Below are positions 1 through 9,388 of a DNA stretch of 64,000 nt, one piece after another. The stretch covers positions 1,054,001-1,118,000 of the forward strand of contig OZ007032.1 of assembly GCA_963931615.1 (NCBI GenBank), in the 5' to 3' direction. How positions within the stretch are numbered: position 1 is the stretch's first letter; the number at the start of each line of letters is the position of its first letter. This stretch comes from Coprenecus sp902388455 (GTDB taxonomy: Bacteria; Bacteroidota; Bacteroidia; Bacteroidales; UBA932). Below the pieces are notes generated by a model. That model saw only the letters and a list, made by a program, of their open reading frames with translations. It ran no database searches and was not told where the DNA came from. The position numbers and the translations under genes are program-made.

Positions 1-800
1 AGCTGGGCTACCACAAGCTCACTTTCGTGATGGTGCCCTGGGTGCACTGGCCTGAGACTATGGTTACATACGACACAGTGGACCAGATTCTCTTCTCCTG
101 CGACGCATTCGGTTCGTTCGGAACTCTGGACGGAGGCATCTTCGACGATACGGCCAACTTCGATTTCTACGAGGAGGACATGCTGCGCTACTATTCCAAC
201 ATCGTGGGCAAGTGGAGCGGCATGGTGCAGAAGGCCTTCAAGAAGCTGGAGGGTGTGCCTGTCAGGATTATCTGCCCCTCTCACGGCCTTATATGGCGCA
301 AGGACCCGGGCAAGGTGCTGGCTCTCTACGACAAGTGGAGCAAGTATGAGGCTGAGGACGGTTTCGTAATCGCCTACGCCTCGATGTACGGCAACACGGA
401 GAAGTTCGCCGATGAGATAGCCCGTCAGATATCGGCCCTCGGCGTCAGGGATATCCGCGTATATGACGTCTCCAAGACCCATGTCTCCTATCTGCTGACG
501 GCCATCTGGAAATACAGGGGCCTCGTGCTCGGAAGCTGTGCCTACAACACCGGCATGCACCCGATGATGGCCCTGCTGACCCACGAGATCAGTGTATCGG
601 CGCCTCAGAACAAGATTCTCGGTCTCTTCGGAGGCTCGAGCTGGAACGGTGCCGGAGTGAAGGCCCTGAAGGAGTTCGCGGAGAAGGCCAAGATGCCTGT
701 GACCGGCGATCCCGCCGAGTTCCTCGGACGCCCGTTTGCATCAGACTTAGAGAAGACTGCCGCCTTCGCCAAGACCCTCGTGGATGCGATGCGCGGATAA
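1..800 (+). CDS. Flavodiiron protein (FprA family), 3' part
   Basis: The reading frame is open from the window edge, so the true start lies upstream and only about the last 266 residues are visible. The first part ends a metallo-beta-lactamase-like diiron domain: the motif HWPETMVTYD and the later CPSHGLIWR carry family metal-ligand positions. A flavodoxin domain follows from about base 364, with the FMN phosphate loop SMYGNTEKFA and a second flavin loop near GSCAYNTG. Flavodiiron proteins reduce O2 to water, or NO to N2O, in the cytoplasm of anaerobes, taking electrons from rubredoxin or NADH-linked donors. No rubredoxin domain is fused at the C terminus. The end overlaps the next gene by 17 bases. 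Family assignment is firm; O2 versus NO preference cannot be read from this. Confidence 0.93.
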   Translation, partial: LGYHKLTFVMVPWVHWPETMVTYDTVDQILFSCDAFGSFGTLDGGIFDDTANFDFYEEDMLRYYSNIVGKWSGMVQKAFKKLEGVPVRIICPSHGLIWRKDPGKVLALYDKWSKYEAEDGFVIAYASMYGNTEKFADEIARQISALGVRDIRVYDVSKTHVSYLLTAIWKYRGLVLGSCAYNTGMHPMMALLTHEISVSAPQNKILGLFGGSSWNGAGVKALKEFAEKAKMPVTGDPAEFLGRPFASDLEKTAAFAKTLVDAMRG

Positions 801-1710
801 CATAAGACGGATCCGGGATTTTTTCCGTGACGGAATCTGGGACATCAATACCTCCGACCTTGGCCGGGTAAAGGCCAAGGTCGTCAGGTATATCAGGATA
901 GTCATACTCACAGCCAAGAATTTCAGCCGTCAGAACGTCGGCCAGCAGGCGGTGGCCCTGAGTTTTTTCACTACCATGGCCTTCGTCCCCTTCCTGGCCG
1001 TAGCCTTCGCCATATCCAACTACGCAGGACTGGGGAATTATCTCAGAGAACTGATATACGAGAATTTCGGACATGATGTGGTAGTGGACCAGATACTCAC
1101 TTTTGCGGACAACATCATAGCCGCTTCCCAGCAGGACATCTACGGGATAATTTCCTCGCTGATCTTCCTCTGGATGGTCATATGGCTGCTGTCACGGGTG
1201 GAATGGTCCTTCAACCGGATATGGAAAGTGGACCGCAACAGAATACTGTGGAAGAGGAGCCTTGCATATATCCTTACGATAGCGGCCTCCCCTTTCATCA
1301 TCATGGTATTCCTGTCCGTGGCCCTTTCCATCTCGGACGGCATCACTGCCATGGGGCTGGAAATACCCTTTCTCAGCTCATTCAGCACATTACTCATCTG
1401 GCTCGCGTTCTTTGCCTTCATGCTGCTGGTACTTACCGTGACGTACATTCTGATACCCAATGCCAAGGTCAAGTTCCTCCCTGCCCTTTCCGCAGCGGTC
1501 ATATCCTCCATTGCGTTCACTGCCGTGCAGTACCTCTATCTGGAAACACAGATGTTCGTATCCAGGATGAATGCCGTTTACGGCGTATTTGCAGCCATAC
1601 CCCTTTTCATGGTGTGGCTGAACATAGGATGGTTCATTGTCCTGCTGGGCTCTGAACTGTCATACGTGTTCCAGAATGTGGACAACTACCCGCTGGAAGA
1701 CATGAGTTGA
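784..1710 (+). CDS. YihY/BrkB family inner-membrane protein
   Basis: A 308-residue polytopic membrane protein. After a basic N-terminal segment (about 1-45) come about six hydrophobic helices, including the stretches near ALSFFTTMAFVPFLAVAFA, IISSLIFLWMVIWLLS and a C-terminal IPLFMVWLNIGWFIVLLGSE. This pattern, including the W/IGW-IVLLG-E ending, is that of the YihY/virulence factor BrkB family (formerly called ribonuclease BN). The biochemical role of the family is unsettled; transport has been suggested. The start overlaps the flavodiiron gene by 17 bases, so the two are probably translated from one message. An internal start further in would remove charged residues but no membrane segment. 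Confidence 0.88.
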   Translation: MRCADNIRRIRDFFRDGIWDINTSDLGRVKAKVVRYIRIVILTAKNFSRQNVGQQAVALSFFTTMAFVPFLAVAFAISNYAGLGNYLRELIYENFGHDVVVDQILTFADNIIAASQQDIYGIISSLIFLWMVIWLLSRVEWSFNRIWKVDRNRILWKRSLAYILTIAASPFIIMVFLSVALSISDGITAMGLEIPFLSSFSTLLIWLAFFAFMLLVLTVTYILIPNAKVKFLPALSAAVISSIAFTAVQYLYLETQMFVSRMNAVYGVFAAIPLFMVWLNIGWFIVLLGSELSYVFQNVDNYPLEDMS

Positions 1711-1734
1711 TAACTTTTAAAAGATTGATATACA

Positions 1735-3153
1735 ATGAATACAGAACTGACTAAAGGCTTTGTCGACTTTATCGACGACAACAGGCTGCAGTCCCTGATA
1801 CACGATACCAAGGAAGACCCTGCAGTCTATCGGGAAATCCTTAAGAAGTCCCTTTCCAAACAACCCCTGACTGTTGAGGAAACAGCCGCGCTTATAGCAG
1901 TGAACTCTCCCGAGGGCCTGCACGAGATCTTCGAGACCGCCAGGGAGCTCAAGCGCTCGGTCTACGGCAACCGCATCGTGCTCTTCGCACCACTCTACAT
2001 CGGCAACTACTGCACCAATGACTGCCAGTACTGCGGATTCCGCCGCTCCCTGCGCACTACCGTGCGGCACACCCTCTCGGATGAGGAACTGGTACGCGAG
2101 GTGAAGTCCTTGGAGGACGAGGGCCACAAGAGGCTGATTCTCGTTTACGGCGAGCACGCCAAGTACACTCCGGAGTTCATAGCGCATACTGTAAAAATGA
2201 CATACGCTACAAAATCCGGCAACGGGGAAATCCGCAGGGTGAATATAAATGCCGCCCCTCTGGACATCGAGGGCTACAAGGTGGTCAAGGCCGCCGGCAT
2301 CGGTACATTCCAGGTATTCCAGGAGACCTATCATAAGGAAACATACGCCAAATATCATCCGTACAATACCCAGAAGAGCAACTATCTCTGGAGGCTGAAC
2401 GCCATGGACCGTGCCTTCGAGGGCGGTATCGACGACATGGGTATCGGTGCCCTGTTCGGACTTTACGACTGGAGATTCGAGGTGCTCGGTCTGGTATCCC
2501 ATGCGATACATCTGCAGGAGACATACGGTGTCGGTCCCCACACCATCAGTTTCCCTAGGATACAGCCGGCCAACGGTCTGGAGCTGGACCTTCCCTACAG
2601 AGTGTCTGACCAGGACTTTAAGAAACTAGTGGCAATCCTCAGACTCGCAGTGCCTTATACCGGCCTTATCATGACTGCCCGCGAGTCCAAGGCCATCCGC
2701 GACGAGGTGATGGAGTTCGGTGTGTCCCAGATCGATGCCGGCACCAAGCTGGAGATCGGAGGCTACAACAAGGAGCGCAAGGGCGTCGAGCAGGCCATCG
2801 ACGAGGAGCAGTTCCAGGTGGGCGATACCCGCAGTCTGGATGAGGTGATCCGCTGGCTGCTGACCCGTGACTATATACCCAGTTTCTGTACGGCCTGCTA
2901 CCGTGTCGGCCGTACCGGAGAGCATTTCATGGAGTTCGCCATACCGGGATTCATCAAGCGCTTCTGCACCCGCAACGCCCTTCTGACCCTGGCGGAGTAT
3001 CTTGAGGACTATTCTTCCGACCTTACCAAGGAGGAGGGATACAAGCTCATTGACAGGGAGCTGGCTAAGATGCCGGAGGGAGACGAGAAGAATTCGCTGA
3101 AAGAGCGTCTCCAAAAAATCCGCAAAGACGGTACCCGGGACATCTTGTATTAG
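1735..3153 (+). CDS. hydG: [FeFe]-hydrogenase maturase HydG (radical SAM tyrosine lyase)
   Basis: 472 residues, the usual HydG length. The radical-SAM cluster motif CTNDCQYC (Cys93, Cys97, Cys100; CX3CX2C) follows PLYIGNY, and a C-terminal CX2CX22C motif (Cys385, Cys388, Cys411, within FCTACYRVGRTGEHF and ending IKRFC) binds the auxiliary 'dangler' cluster. HydG cleaves tyrosine to make the CO and CN ligands of the hydrogenase H-cluster. Both cluster motifs are intact, which separates it from the related ThiH, which lacks the second motif. HydE, HydF and the hydrogenase are not in this window, so maturation genes are dispersed or lie outside. It is 24 bases after the BrkB-like gene and 21 bases before rel. 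Confidence 0.95.
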   Translation: MNTELTKGFVDFIDDNRLQSLIHDTKEDPAVYREILKKSLSKQPLTVEETAALIAVNSPEGLHEIFETARELKRSVYGNRIVLFAPLYIGNYCTNDCQYCGFRRSLRTTVRHTLSDEELVREVKSLEDEGHKRLILVYGEHAKYTPEFIAHTVKMTYATKSGNGEIRRVNINAAPLDIEGYKVVKAAGIGTFQVFQETYHKETYAKYHPYNTQKSNYLWRLNAMDRAFEGGIDDMGIGALFGLYDWRFEVLGLVSHAIHLQETYGVGPHTISFPRIQPANGLELDLPYRVSDQDFKKLVAILRLAVPYTGLIMTARESKAIRDEVMEFGVSQIDAGTKLEIGGYNKERKGVEQAIDEEQFQVGDTRSLDEVIRWLLTRDYIPSFCTACYRVGRTGEHFMEFAIPGFIKRFCTRNALLTLAEYLEDYSSDLTKEEGYKLIDRELAKMPEGDEKNSLKERLQKIRKDGTRDILY

Positions 3154-3162
3154 TTTTTTGAT

Positions 3163-3170
3163 TAATTTTG
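3163..3170 (+). promoter_or_regulatory. Bacteroidota -7 box directly before rel
   Basis: TAATTTTG fits TAnnTTTG, the Bacteroidota sigma -7 consensus. Only four bases separate it from the rel ATG, so if used the transcript would begin at or next to the start codon. No good -33 TTTG is seen at the usual 19-20 base spacing, so it could be chance. Confidence 0.4.
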
Positions 3171-3174
3171 CAGA

Positions 3175-5502
3175 ATGGATTTTACAAAAAGCGACTACGA
3201 CCTGATTAATAAGGAATTCGAGGAGCTCCGCCTGGCTGCTCTCAAGCGGTGCGCCTCGCAGGAGGAATATGACGGTGTCCTCAAGGCATTTGAGTTTGCA
3301 AACGAGGCCCACAAGGGCGTCCGGAGACGCTCAGGGGAACCGTACATCATCCATCCTATATCAGTGGCCAAGATCGTGGTGAACGAGATAGGCCTGGGCT
3401 ACAAGTCGATCGTAGCCGCCCTTCTGCATGATGTGGTGGAGGATACGGAATATACCGTGGACGACATCAAGCGTCTGTTCGGCGAGAAGATAGCCTCCCT
3501 GGTTGATGGCCTGACCAAGATAAAGGCGGCCATGGACACTGACGGAGGCAATCTCCAGGCCGAGAATTTCAAGCGCATCATCCTGACTCTCAACGATGAT
3601 GTCCGCGTAGTGCTCATCAAGCTGGCGGACCGCCTGCACAACATCCGCACTATCGGTTCCATGCCCGACTATAAGAAGGACAAAATCCTGAGCGAGACCA
3701 TGTACATCTTCGTGCCGCTGGCCCACCGCCTGGGACTGTACAACATCAAGTCGGAAATGGAGAACATCTGGCTCCGCACCCGCGATCCCAAACTGTACAA
3801 TGACATTGTAACCCGCATCGACGGTGTAATCAAGGAAAAGGGAGAGGCGATGGACAAGTTCATCAAACCGGTAGCAGATGCTTTGGATAATGCCGGATAC
3901 CAGTTTGAGATAACCAAGCGTACCAAGACCCCCTACTCCGTCTGGCACAAGATGCAGCAGAAACACGTGGAATTCGAGGATATCTACGATATCTATGGCA
4001 TCCGCATAATATTCACACCCAAGCCGGATGAGGACGAACGGACCCAGTGCTGGTACATCTACTCCCTCGTATCCGGGATCTATGCATCCAAGACCGACCG
4101 TATCCGCGACTGGGTAACCAGACCCAAGAGCAACGGTTATGAGGCCCTGCACTGCACGGTGATGAGCAACGGCGGGGGCTGGGTAGAGGTTCAGATCCGC
4201 AGCGAAAGGATGAATGAGATTGCCGAGAAGGGTATCGCCGCTCACTGGAGCTACAAGCAGAAAGGAGAGGAAACCAACTCGGAGAAAGAGATGGACCGCT
4301 GGCTGGATATGGTCCGCGATGTATTGGAGAACCCGGATGTCAATGCTCTGGAATTTCTGGACAAGTTCCACGATTCCCTCTTGGGGCAGGAAATCTACGT
4401 GTTTACTCCCAAGGGCGAATCCAAGTCTCTCCCGAACGGTTCCACCGCCCTGGACTTCGCTTACAGCATCCATTCGAAAATAGGCAACAAAGCCATTGCT
4501 GCCAAGATCAATTTTAAGCTCTCTCCCCTTTCCAGCATCCTGCGAAACGGAGACCAGGTGGAAATAATCACAGCCGAATCCCAGAAGCCCCAGCCGGAAT
4601 GGCTGGACTTCCTCCGTACCGGAAAGGCCCGTAACTACGTCTACGAAGCACTTAAGGATGATATCGACGACAGTATAAAAAGAGGCAGGGAGATGCTGGA
4701 GAACGAGCTGGCCGGCTATGGCGTTAAACTTCAGGGCAATGTGCTCAAGAAACTGCTCAGGGAATACAGCGTCAATACCAAAGAAGAACTTTACAATAAG
4801 ATATCCACCGGCATCATTTCCCTCAAGGACCTGGAGAAAATCCTGCGTAAGAATACTGAGAACAAGAACGTAATCTACTGGACTCTGCGACTGTTCCGCA
4901 GCGGCAAGAAAGAAGACGGTGGAGAAGATGAACTCATCGATGACACTGACGGCAAGGAGGACGAGATGTCCAATGCCGAGATCCGCGACCGTCTCATCAA
5001 GAACAAACTGGACAAGAACCGGGATCTAATCCTGGCCGATAAAGAAGCCCAGGGTAAGGATCCGGACAGTCCGATCACCTACCGTATCGCTGACTGCTGT
5101 TATCCCATCCCTGGAGACACCATCGTAGGATTCATCAACGACAACGGAGAAGTCGTCGTCCACAAGAAAACTTGTCCGGAAGCTGTGAATCTCGCTTCAA
5201 TACACGGAGACAGAATAGTCAACGCCAAATGGAGCAAAAACACCGTAGCCTCCTTTCTGGCCCGCATCAAAATTTTCGGTACGGACCGCATAGGCATCCT
5301 CAATGAGCTTACGAAAGTCACGACGCTGGTGCTTAACATAAATATCCGAAAGGTATATATCGCAACGCACGACAGCATATTTGAAGGATATATCGACTGC
5401 TATGTACGCAGCACAGAGGACCTGGACACGCTGATGGACCACATCAAGAAAATTAAAGGTGTGGAAAATGTAAACCGCATAGACATAAAAGAGGATAAAT
5501 AG
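3175..5502 (+). CDS. rel: Bifunctional (p)ppGpp synthetase/hydrolase (Rel/SpoT)
   Basis: 775 residues with the full long-RSH architecture. The N-terminal HD hydrolase domain (about 30-190) has H in YIIHPISVA, the HD pair in LLHDVVED (H85, D86) and D in LADRLHN, so the hydrolase site looks complete. The synthetase domain (about 240-380) has RTKTPYSVWHKM, YDIYGIRIIF, NGYEALHCTV and VEVQIRSERMNEIAEKG. TGS follows at about 395-465 (IYVFTPKGESKSLPNGST), then a helical and zinc-finger-like region with ADCCYPIPGD, then a C-terminal ACT domain (about 695-775). It makes and degrades the starvation alarmone in the cytoplasm. Both active sites appear intact, as expected for the single long RSH of many Bacteroidota. 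It runs into the lipoprotein gene 3 bases later. Confidence 0.95.
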   Translation: MDFTKSDYDLINKEFEELRLAALKRCASQEEYDGVLKAFEFANEAHKGVRRRSGEPYIIHPISVAKIVVNEIGLGYKSIVAALLHDVVEDTEYTVDDIKRLFGEKIASLVDGLTKIKAAMDTDGGNLQAENFKRIILTLNDDVRVVLIKLADRLHNIRTIGSMPDYKKDKILSETMYIFVPLAHRLGLYNIKSEMENIWLRTRDPKLYNDIVTRIDGVIKEKGEAMDKFIKPVADALDNAGYQFEITKRTKTPYSVWHKMQQKHVEFEDIYDIYGIRIIFTPKPDEDERTQCWYIYSLVSGIYASKTDRIRDWVTRPKSNGYEALHCTVMSNGGGWVEVQIRSERMNEIAEKGIAAHWSYKQKGEETNSEKEMDRWLDMVRDVLENPDVNALEFLDKFHDSLLGQEIYVFTPKGESKSLPNGSTALDFAYSIHSKIGNKAIAAKINFKLSPLSSILRNGDQVEIITAESQKPQPEWLDFLRTGKARNYVYEALKDDIDDSIKRGREMLENELAGYGVKLQGNVLKKLLREYSVNTKEELYNKISTGIISLKDLEKILRKNTENKNVIYWTLRLFRSGKKEDGGEDELIDDTDGKEDEMSNAEIRDRLIKNKLDKNRDLILADKEAQGKDPDSPITYRIADCCYPIPGDTIVGFINDNGEVVVHKKTCPEAVNLASIHGDRIVNAKWSKNTVASFLARIKIFGTDRIGILNELTKVTTLVLNINIRKVYIATHDSIFEGYIDCYVRSTEDLDTLMDHIKKIKGVENVNRIDIKEDK

Positions 5503-5505
5503 AAA

Positions 5506-7326
5506 ATGAAGAAAGGCAAGAATCTGCTCAATGCGGCTGTAGTTACCGGAATCCTGGCATTACTGATATTCCCTCCCTCCTGCGCGAACACCTCCACTCC
5601 CCCTGAAGGAGGGCCCAAGGATACATTGGCCCCGATTCTGGTGGAAACATTTCCCTTAAACAATTCTACCGGACATCCTAGAGACATTAAGCACAGCTCC
5701 ATATCTTTTGAATTTGACGAATATGTTGTTCTGAACAATCCTAATTCCTATATTTTCCTATCCCCTCCCCAGTCCAAGCCTCCGACAGCGAAAATCAAAG
5801 GAAAAAAAGTGTTAATATCCTTCACGGAGCCTCTGGATTCCAACAAAACCTACTCACTCTCCCTAGGAGAGGCAATAAAAGACAATAATGAGGGTAATCC
5901 CTTTCCTCCGTACACTCACAGTTTTTCAACCGGAGATCATATCGACTCACTTTTCGTCTCGGGAAATATTGTGGAAGCGGCCACTATGCTGCCTATGCCC
6001 AACATTACTGTTGTTTTTCATACCGACCCGTCGGACTCAGCCGTATATAAAGTCCGTCCCAAGGCAGCTGCAAAAAGTGATTTATGGGGATACTTTACCG
6101 TCAGAAACCTGCCTGCCGATACGGTATACAGAGTGTTTGCCATCGAAGACCTCAACAACAACAACCTATATGATCCGGACCAGGAACGTGTCGCTTTTCT
6201 AGACACACTTGTGCTGCCTTCCAGCGTAATGCGCACAGACATGCCGGAACTGCTCTCAGTATCCATGACCGATACGGCTGCCTGCCTGGCCCGTCCTGCT
6301 CAGCTGTCCCTCTCCATGTTCAAGGAAGTGTCCCAAAGACAGCTGCTGAGAGCCCGGGAAAGAGTATCCCGCAGACATATGTATCTCAAGTTCGCCGCTC
6401 CCTATCCTCAGATAGACTCCATCATATTTGACGGAATACCTCAGGAAAAACTCTTGTTTGAATACAATTACTACCGTGACAGCATCACCATCTGGATAAA
6501 TGACCAGGGACCGGTCCAGGACACTCTGCAGATGAGACTGAGCTATCACAGGACCGACGACTCCCTCAATGTTCTCGTACCTGTCACTGACACTGTCAGA
6601 ATGATCCGCCCTAAGGGCAAAATGGTAGAGAACCGCTGGGGAGAGATGGTTGAGGAACCCGATACTCTGGCGGCATACGAAGTTGATGCATTCCCTGAGA
6701 AAATAGATCAGGACGGCATAGTTATTCTATTCGAGTCTCCAATGATACAGACCCCTTTCGATTCAATATCCATTATTTCCAAAAACACCCGCGAGCAGAC
6801 GGCACCGGTAAAATTCATTGTCGAAAAGGACACGGCAAATATCCGACGGTATACACTGCGCTTGCAGGAAGCACTTATCGCCGGCTATGAATACACGTTG
6901 AGGATACCTGACAGCCTGTTCCTGGACATAGACGGCATATACTGCGACAGCCTGGTCAAGACATTCAGTCTGCCTCAGGACGAAAAACTGAGTTCACTGA
7001 CCATCGAGGCTTCCAACGTGCAGGAGAAGTACATGATAGAGCTTGTGGATGAGAAACGGACCAAGACCTATAGGACCTACCACATCGATTCCGCTGCGGT
7101 TCTGGCCTTTCCTTATCTCAAGGCAGGGAAATACTCTGTCCGCATAACCGAGGACAAGAACGGCAATGGCCAGATAGACACTGGTGATCTGTTGAGCCGT
7201 AAACAACCAGAAAAAGTGATGATGTTCCGCTTCAACAACTCACTGGGCAACAATGCCTACATCATAGAAATTCCAGAACGTACAGAACTGATACAGACTA
7301 TCGATATCGGAGAAATGTTCAAATGA
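5506..7326 (+). CDS. Ig-like domain lipoprotein, Bacteroidota-conserved
   Basis: 606 residues. A hydrophobic signal segment ends at PPSC near residue 27, consistent with a lipoprotein, and is followed by STPPEGGPKDT, a sequence typical of a conserved Bacteroidota family whose first domain is an SbsA-like Ig fold (about 40-145, with SFEFDEYVVL and ISFTEPLDSNKTYSLSLG). The middle and C-terminal parts are beta-rich; near the end AGKYSVRITEDKNGNGQIDTGD resembles a calcium-binding or Cna-B-like strand-turn. The family is widespread in the phylum but its role is not established. It overlaps the next gene by 4 bases (ATGA), so the two are translationally coupled and the products may act together at the envelope. 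Confidence 0.85.
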   Translation: MKKGKNLLNAAVVTGILALLIFPPSCANTSTPPEGGPKDTLAPILVETFPLNNSTGHPRDIKHSSISFEFDEYVVLNNPNSYIFLSPPQSKPPTAKIKGKKVLISFTEPLDSNKTYSLSLGEAIKDNNEGNPFPPYTHSFSTGDHIDSLFVSGNIVEAATMLPMPNITVVFHTDPSDSAVYKVRPKAAAKSDLWGYFTVRNLPADTVYRVFAIEDLNNNNLYDPDQERVAFLDTLVLPSSVMRTDMPELLSVSMTDTAACLARPAQLSLSMFKEVSQRQLLRARERVSRRHMYLKFAAPYPQIDSIIFDGIPQEKLLFEYNYYRDSITIWINDQGPVQDTLQMRLSYHRTDDSLNVLVPVTDTVRMIRPKGKMVENRWGEMVEEPDTLAAYEVDAFPEKIDQDGIVILFESPMIQTPFDSISIISKNTREQTAPVKFIVEKDTANIRRYTLRLQEALIAGYEYTLRIPDSLFLDIDGIYCDSLVKTFSLPQDEKLSSLTIEASNVQEKYMIELVDEKRTKTYRTYHIDSAAVLAFPYLKAGKYSVRITEDKNGNGQIDTGDLLSRKQPEKVMMFRFNNSLGNNAYIIEIPERTELIQTIDIGEMFK

Positions 7327-8033
7327 TACCAATTCATAAGATAACAGCTATTATTGCACTGTCTGTCATGTCATTGTCCCTGTACGGACAGAAACGTGAC
7401 ACAATCCCGGCAATCAAGCCCGGTATACAGTGGGACACAGCCGTAGTCATCAAACCGGTGAAGGCTTCCGAGCACTTATTGGGTGTCAAATATGATTTTT
7501 CTTTTACAGGAGTAACCATGACACCTGAAATGGGTGTTAAAGCTATCAATTCACCAATTAACGTAGCTGTATTATACACCTACTACCATCCGCTGTGGAG
7601 CGTTATAGACATTTTCGGCATTCAGACCGGTTTCAGATATACCACTTACGGCTTCGTCAATGACGAATACGACTTCGAACATTTCGAACAAACAGTATCA
7701 GTGATAGAATTGCCGCTAATCTCCGCTTTTCACGTAGACCTGGGAGAGCATTTCCGGATACTGATCAGCATAGGCCCCTTCGTGGGCTACCGTTTCGCAA
7801 CGACCAAGGACAACGGCTTCGACTGTTTCGATAACCGTTTCGACTATGGTATCCAGGGCGGAGCCGGTCTGGCCTACATCATAGGAAAAAGGTTCGAACT
7901 GCATCTGGAGGGCACCTTCCATTACTCTCTCTCCATGCTCTACCATCCGGAGAAGATGAGCAGCGTGTCCTGGCTCTACAGTTATCCGTGGCAGGCCAGC
8001 ATAAGTCTGGGATTTCATGTAAAACTCAACTAA
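7323..8033 (+). CDS. Outer-membrane beta-barrel-like protein
   Basis: 236 residues. A signal peptide (about 1-22, ending SLYGQ) is followed by alternating hydrophobic/polar strands with many aromatic residues, for example YDFSFTGVTMTPEMG, IQTGFRYTTYGFV, LGEHFRILISIGPFVGYRF and LHLEGTFHYSLS, ending in SISLGFHVKLN. This is the look of a small 8-10-stranded porin-like barrel. The start is fixed by the ATGA overlap with the Ig-like lipoprotein. No specific family is recognised. Coupling suggests a barrel-lipoprotein pair. Confidence 0.7.
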   Translation: MIPIHKITAIIALSVMSLSLYGQKRDTIPAIKPGIQWDTAVVIKPVKASEHLLGVKYDFSFTGVTMTPEMGVKAINSPINVAVLYTYYHPLWSVIDIFGIQTGFRYTTYGFVNDEYDFEHFEQTVSVIELPLISAFHVDLGEHFRILISIGPFVGYRFATTKDNGFDCFDNRFDYGIQGGAGLAYIIGKRFELHLEGTFHYSLSMLYHPEKMSSVSWLYSYPWQASISLGFHVKLN

Positions 8034-8035
8034 AT

Positions 8036-9388
8036 ATGCGCTACATCACTGCAAATATAGGAGATAGCCTGCTCATAGGTCATGATGCAGGCAGGATAGT
8101 CGTCCAGAGCATGTGCAACTGCGACACCAATGACCTGGATGCTGCCGTCCAGCAGTGCCTCGGCCTGTACGAGGCCGGCTCGCAGCTGGTCAGGCTCACC
8201 ACCCAGGGCCTCCGCGAGGTGGAGTCTCTCGGGAAGATAAAGGCCCGCCTCAGGGCAATGGGCATCCCCGTCCCCCTGGTGGCCGACGTCCACTTCTCCT
8301 CGGAGGTGGCCATCGCTGCAGCCGCAGTGGCCGACAAGGTCCGCATCAATCCCGGTAATTTCGCCAAGGACCACGAGGTGGCGTGCAGCCAGTTCCGCAG
8401 GTTCCTGGAAGTATGCCGCAGGCACGGTACGGCCGTCCGCATAGGCATCAATCACGGCTCCTTAGGCGCCCGTATAACAGAGCTCTACGGCAATACACCT
8501 AAAGGAATGCAGGAAGCCATGTCGGAGTGGGTACAGATGTGCATCGACGAGGATTTCTACAATGTGGTGCTCTCGCTCAAGGCCAGCAACGTCCCTGTCA
8601 TGACGCAGGCCTATATCCTCCTGCAGCAGTGGATGGAGGAGCGCGGAATCATCTTCCCCCTGCATCTCGGAGTCACCGAGGCCGGCAACGGGGACATGGG
8701 CCGCATCAAGTCGGCGGCCGGTCTGGCGACCCTGCTCTCCCGCGGCATCGGGGATACCATCCGGGTATCCCTAACCGAGCCTCCGGTAAACGAGATTCTG
8801 CCGGCAAGGCTCATAGCAGAGTTCTTCGACACGGCTCAGAAGCCCTCGGACTATCAGACCGGTGCCAGGGACGGAGTCCCCTCCTTCGAGCTTCGCTGCG
8901 CCTCCCATGAGGAATTCATCGTCAAGGCCTCATGCATCCTCGGACCGATGCTGGTCAATAAGGAAACAGACGATTTCGACATCCGTTGCATCTATGGAGA
9001 TAAGCAGGCGGATAAATCTGAGATAGAGCAGTTTAAATCCGACATAATGCAGGCCACACGCCGCCGCATCACCCAGTGCGAGTACATCGCCTGCCCCAGT
9101 TGCGGCCGGACCCTCTACGACATCGAGTCCACCTTCAACGAAGTGAAGCGCCGCACTTCCCACCTCCGCGGCCTGACCATCGCGGTCATGGGCTGCATCG
9201 TCAACGGTCCGGGCGAGATGGCCGACGCCGATTACGGCTATATCGGCGAGGGACGCGGCAAGGTGTCCATCTACCGGGGCAAGGAGGCAGTAGTGCGCTC
9301 CGTGCCTCAGGAGAAGGCCATAGACGTGCTGCTGGAGCTTATTGAGAAAGACGGACGCAGTACAGACGGCCGCCCTCTGCGCGGATAA
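8036..9388 (+). CDS. ispG: 4-hydroxy-3-methylbut-2-enyl diphosphate synthase IspG
   Basis: 450 residues from ATG 8036; an upstream in-frame start would lie inside the preceding gene. IspG is the [4Fe-4S] enzyme of the MEP isoprenoid pathway that converts MEcPP to HMBPP. The TIM barrel starts at about residue 15 and contains LVADVHFSSEVA, KVRINPGNF, RIGINHGSLG and GVTEAGNG. The cluster domain begins at about residue 350 with ACPSCGR and continues with GCIVNGPGEMADADYGY, giving the three Cys and one Glu cluster ligands. Between the barrel and this domain lies about 105 residues, against about 35 in the E. coli enzyme and a much longer insert in plant and many Bacteroidota enzymes, so this is an intermediate form. 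Its 3' end overlaps the convergent NfeD gene by 50 bases. Confidence 0.94.
   Translation: MRYITANIGDSLLIGHDAGRIVVQSMCNCDTNDLDAAVQQCLGLYEAGSQLVRLTTQGLREVESLGKIKARLRAMGIPVPLVADVHFSSEVAIAAAAVADKVRINPGNFAKDHEVACSQFRRFLEVCRRHGTAVRIGINHGSLGARITELYGNTPKGMQEAMSEWVQMCIDEDFYNVVLSLKASNVPVMTQAYILLQQWMEERGIIFPLHLGVTEAGNGDMGRIKSAAGLATLLSRGIGDTIRVSLTEPPVNEILPARLIAEFFDTAQKPSDYQTGARDGVPSFELRCASHEEFIVKASCILGPMLVNKETDDFDIRCIYGDKQADKSEIEQFKSDIMQATRRRITQCEYIACPSCGRTLYDIESTFNEVKRRTSHLRGLTIAVMGCIVNGPGEMADADYGYIGEGRGKVSIYRGKEAVVRSVPQEKAIDVLLELIEKDGRSTDGRPLRG

Noticed and set aside
589..1074. Long open frame antisense to the flavodiiron and BrkB genes
   Set aside because: It is a mirror of well-identified genes on the other strand and has no recognisable protein features. 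The same applies to the many other long antisense frames in the GC-rich first 32 kb.
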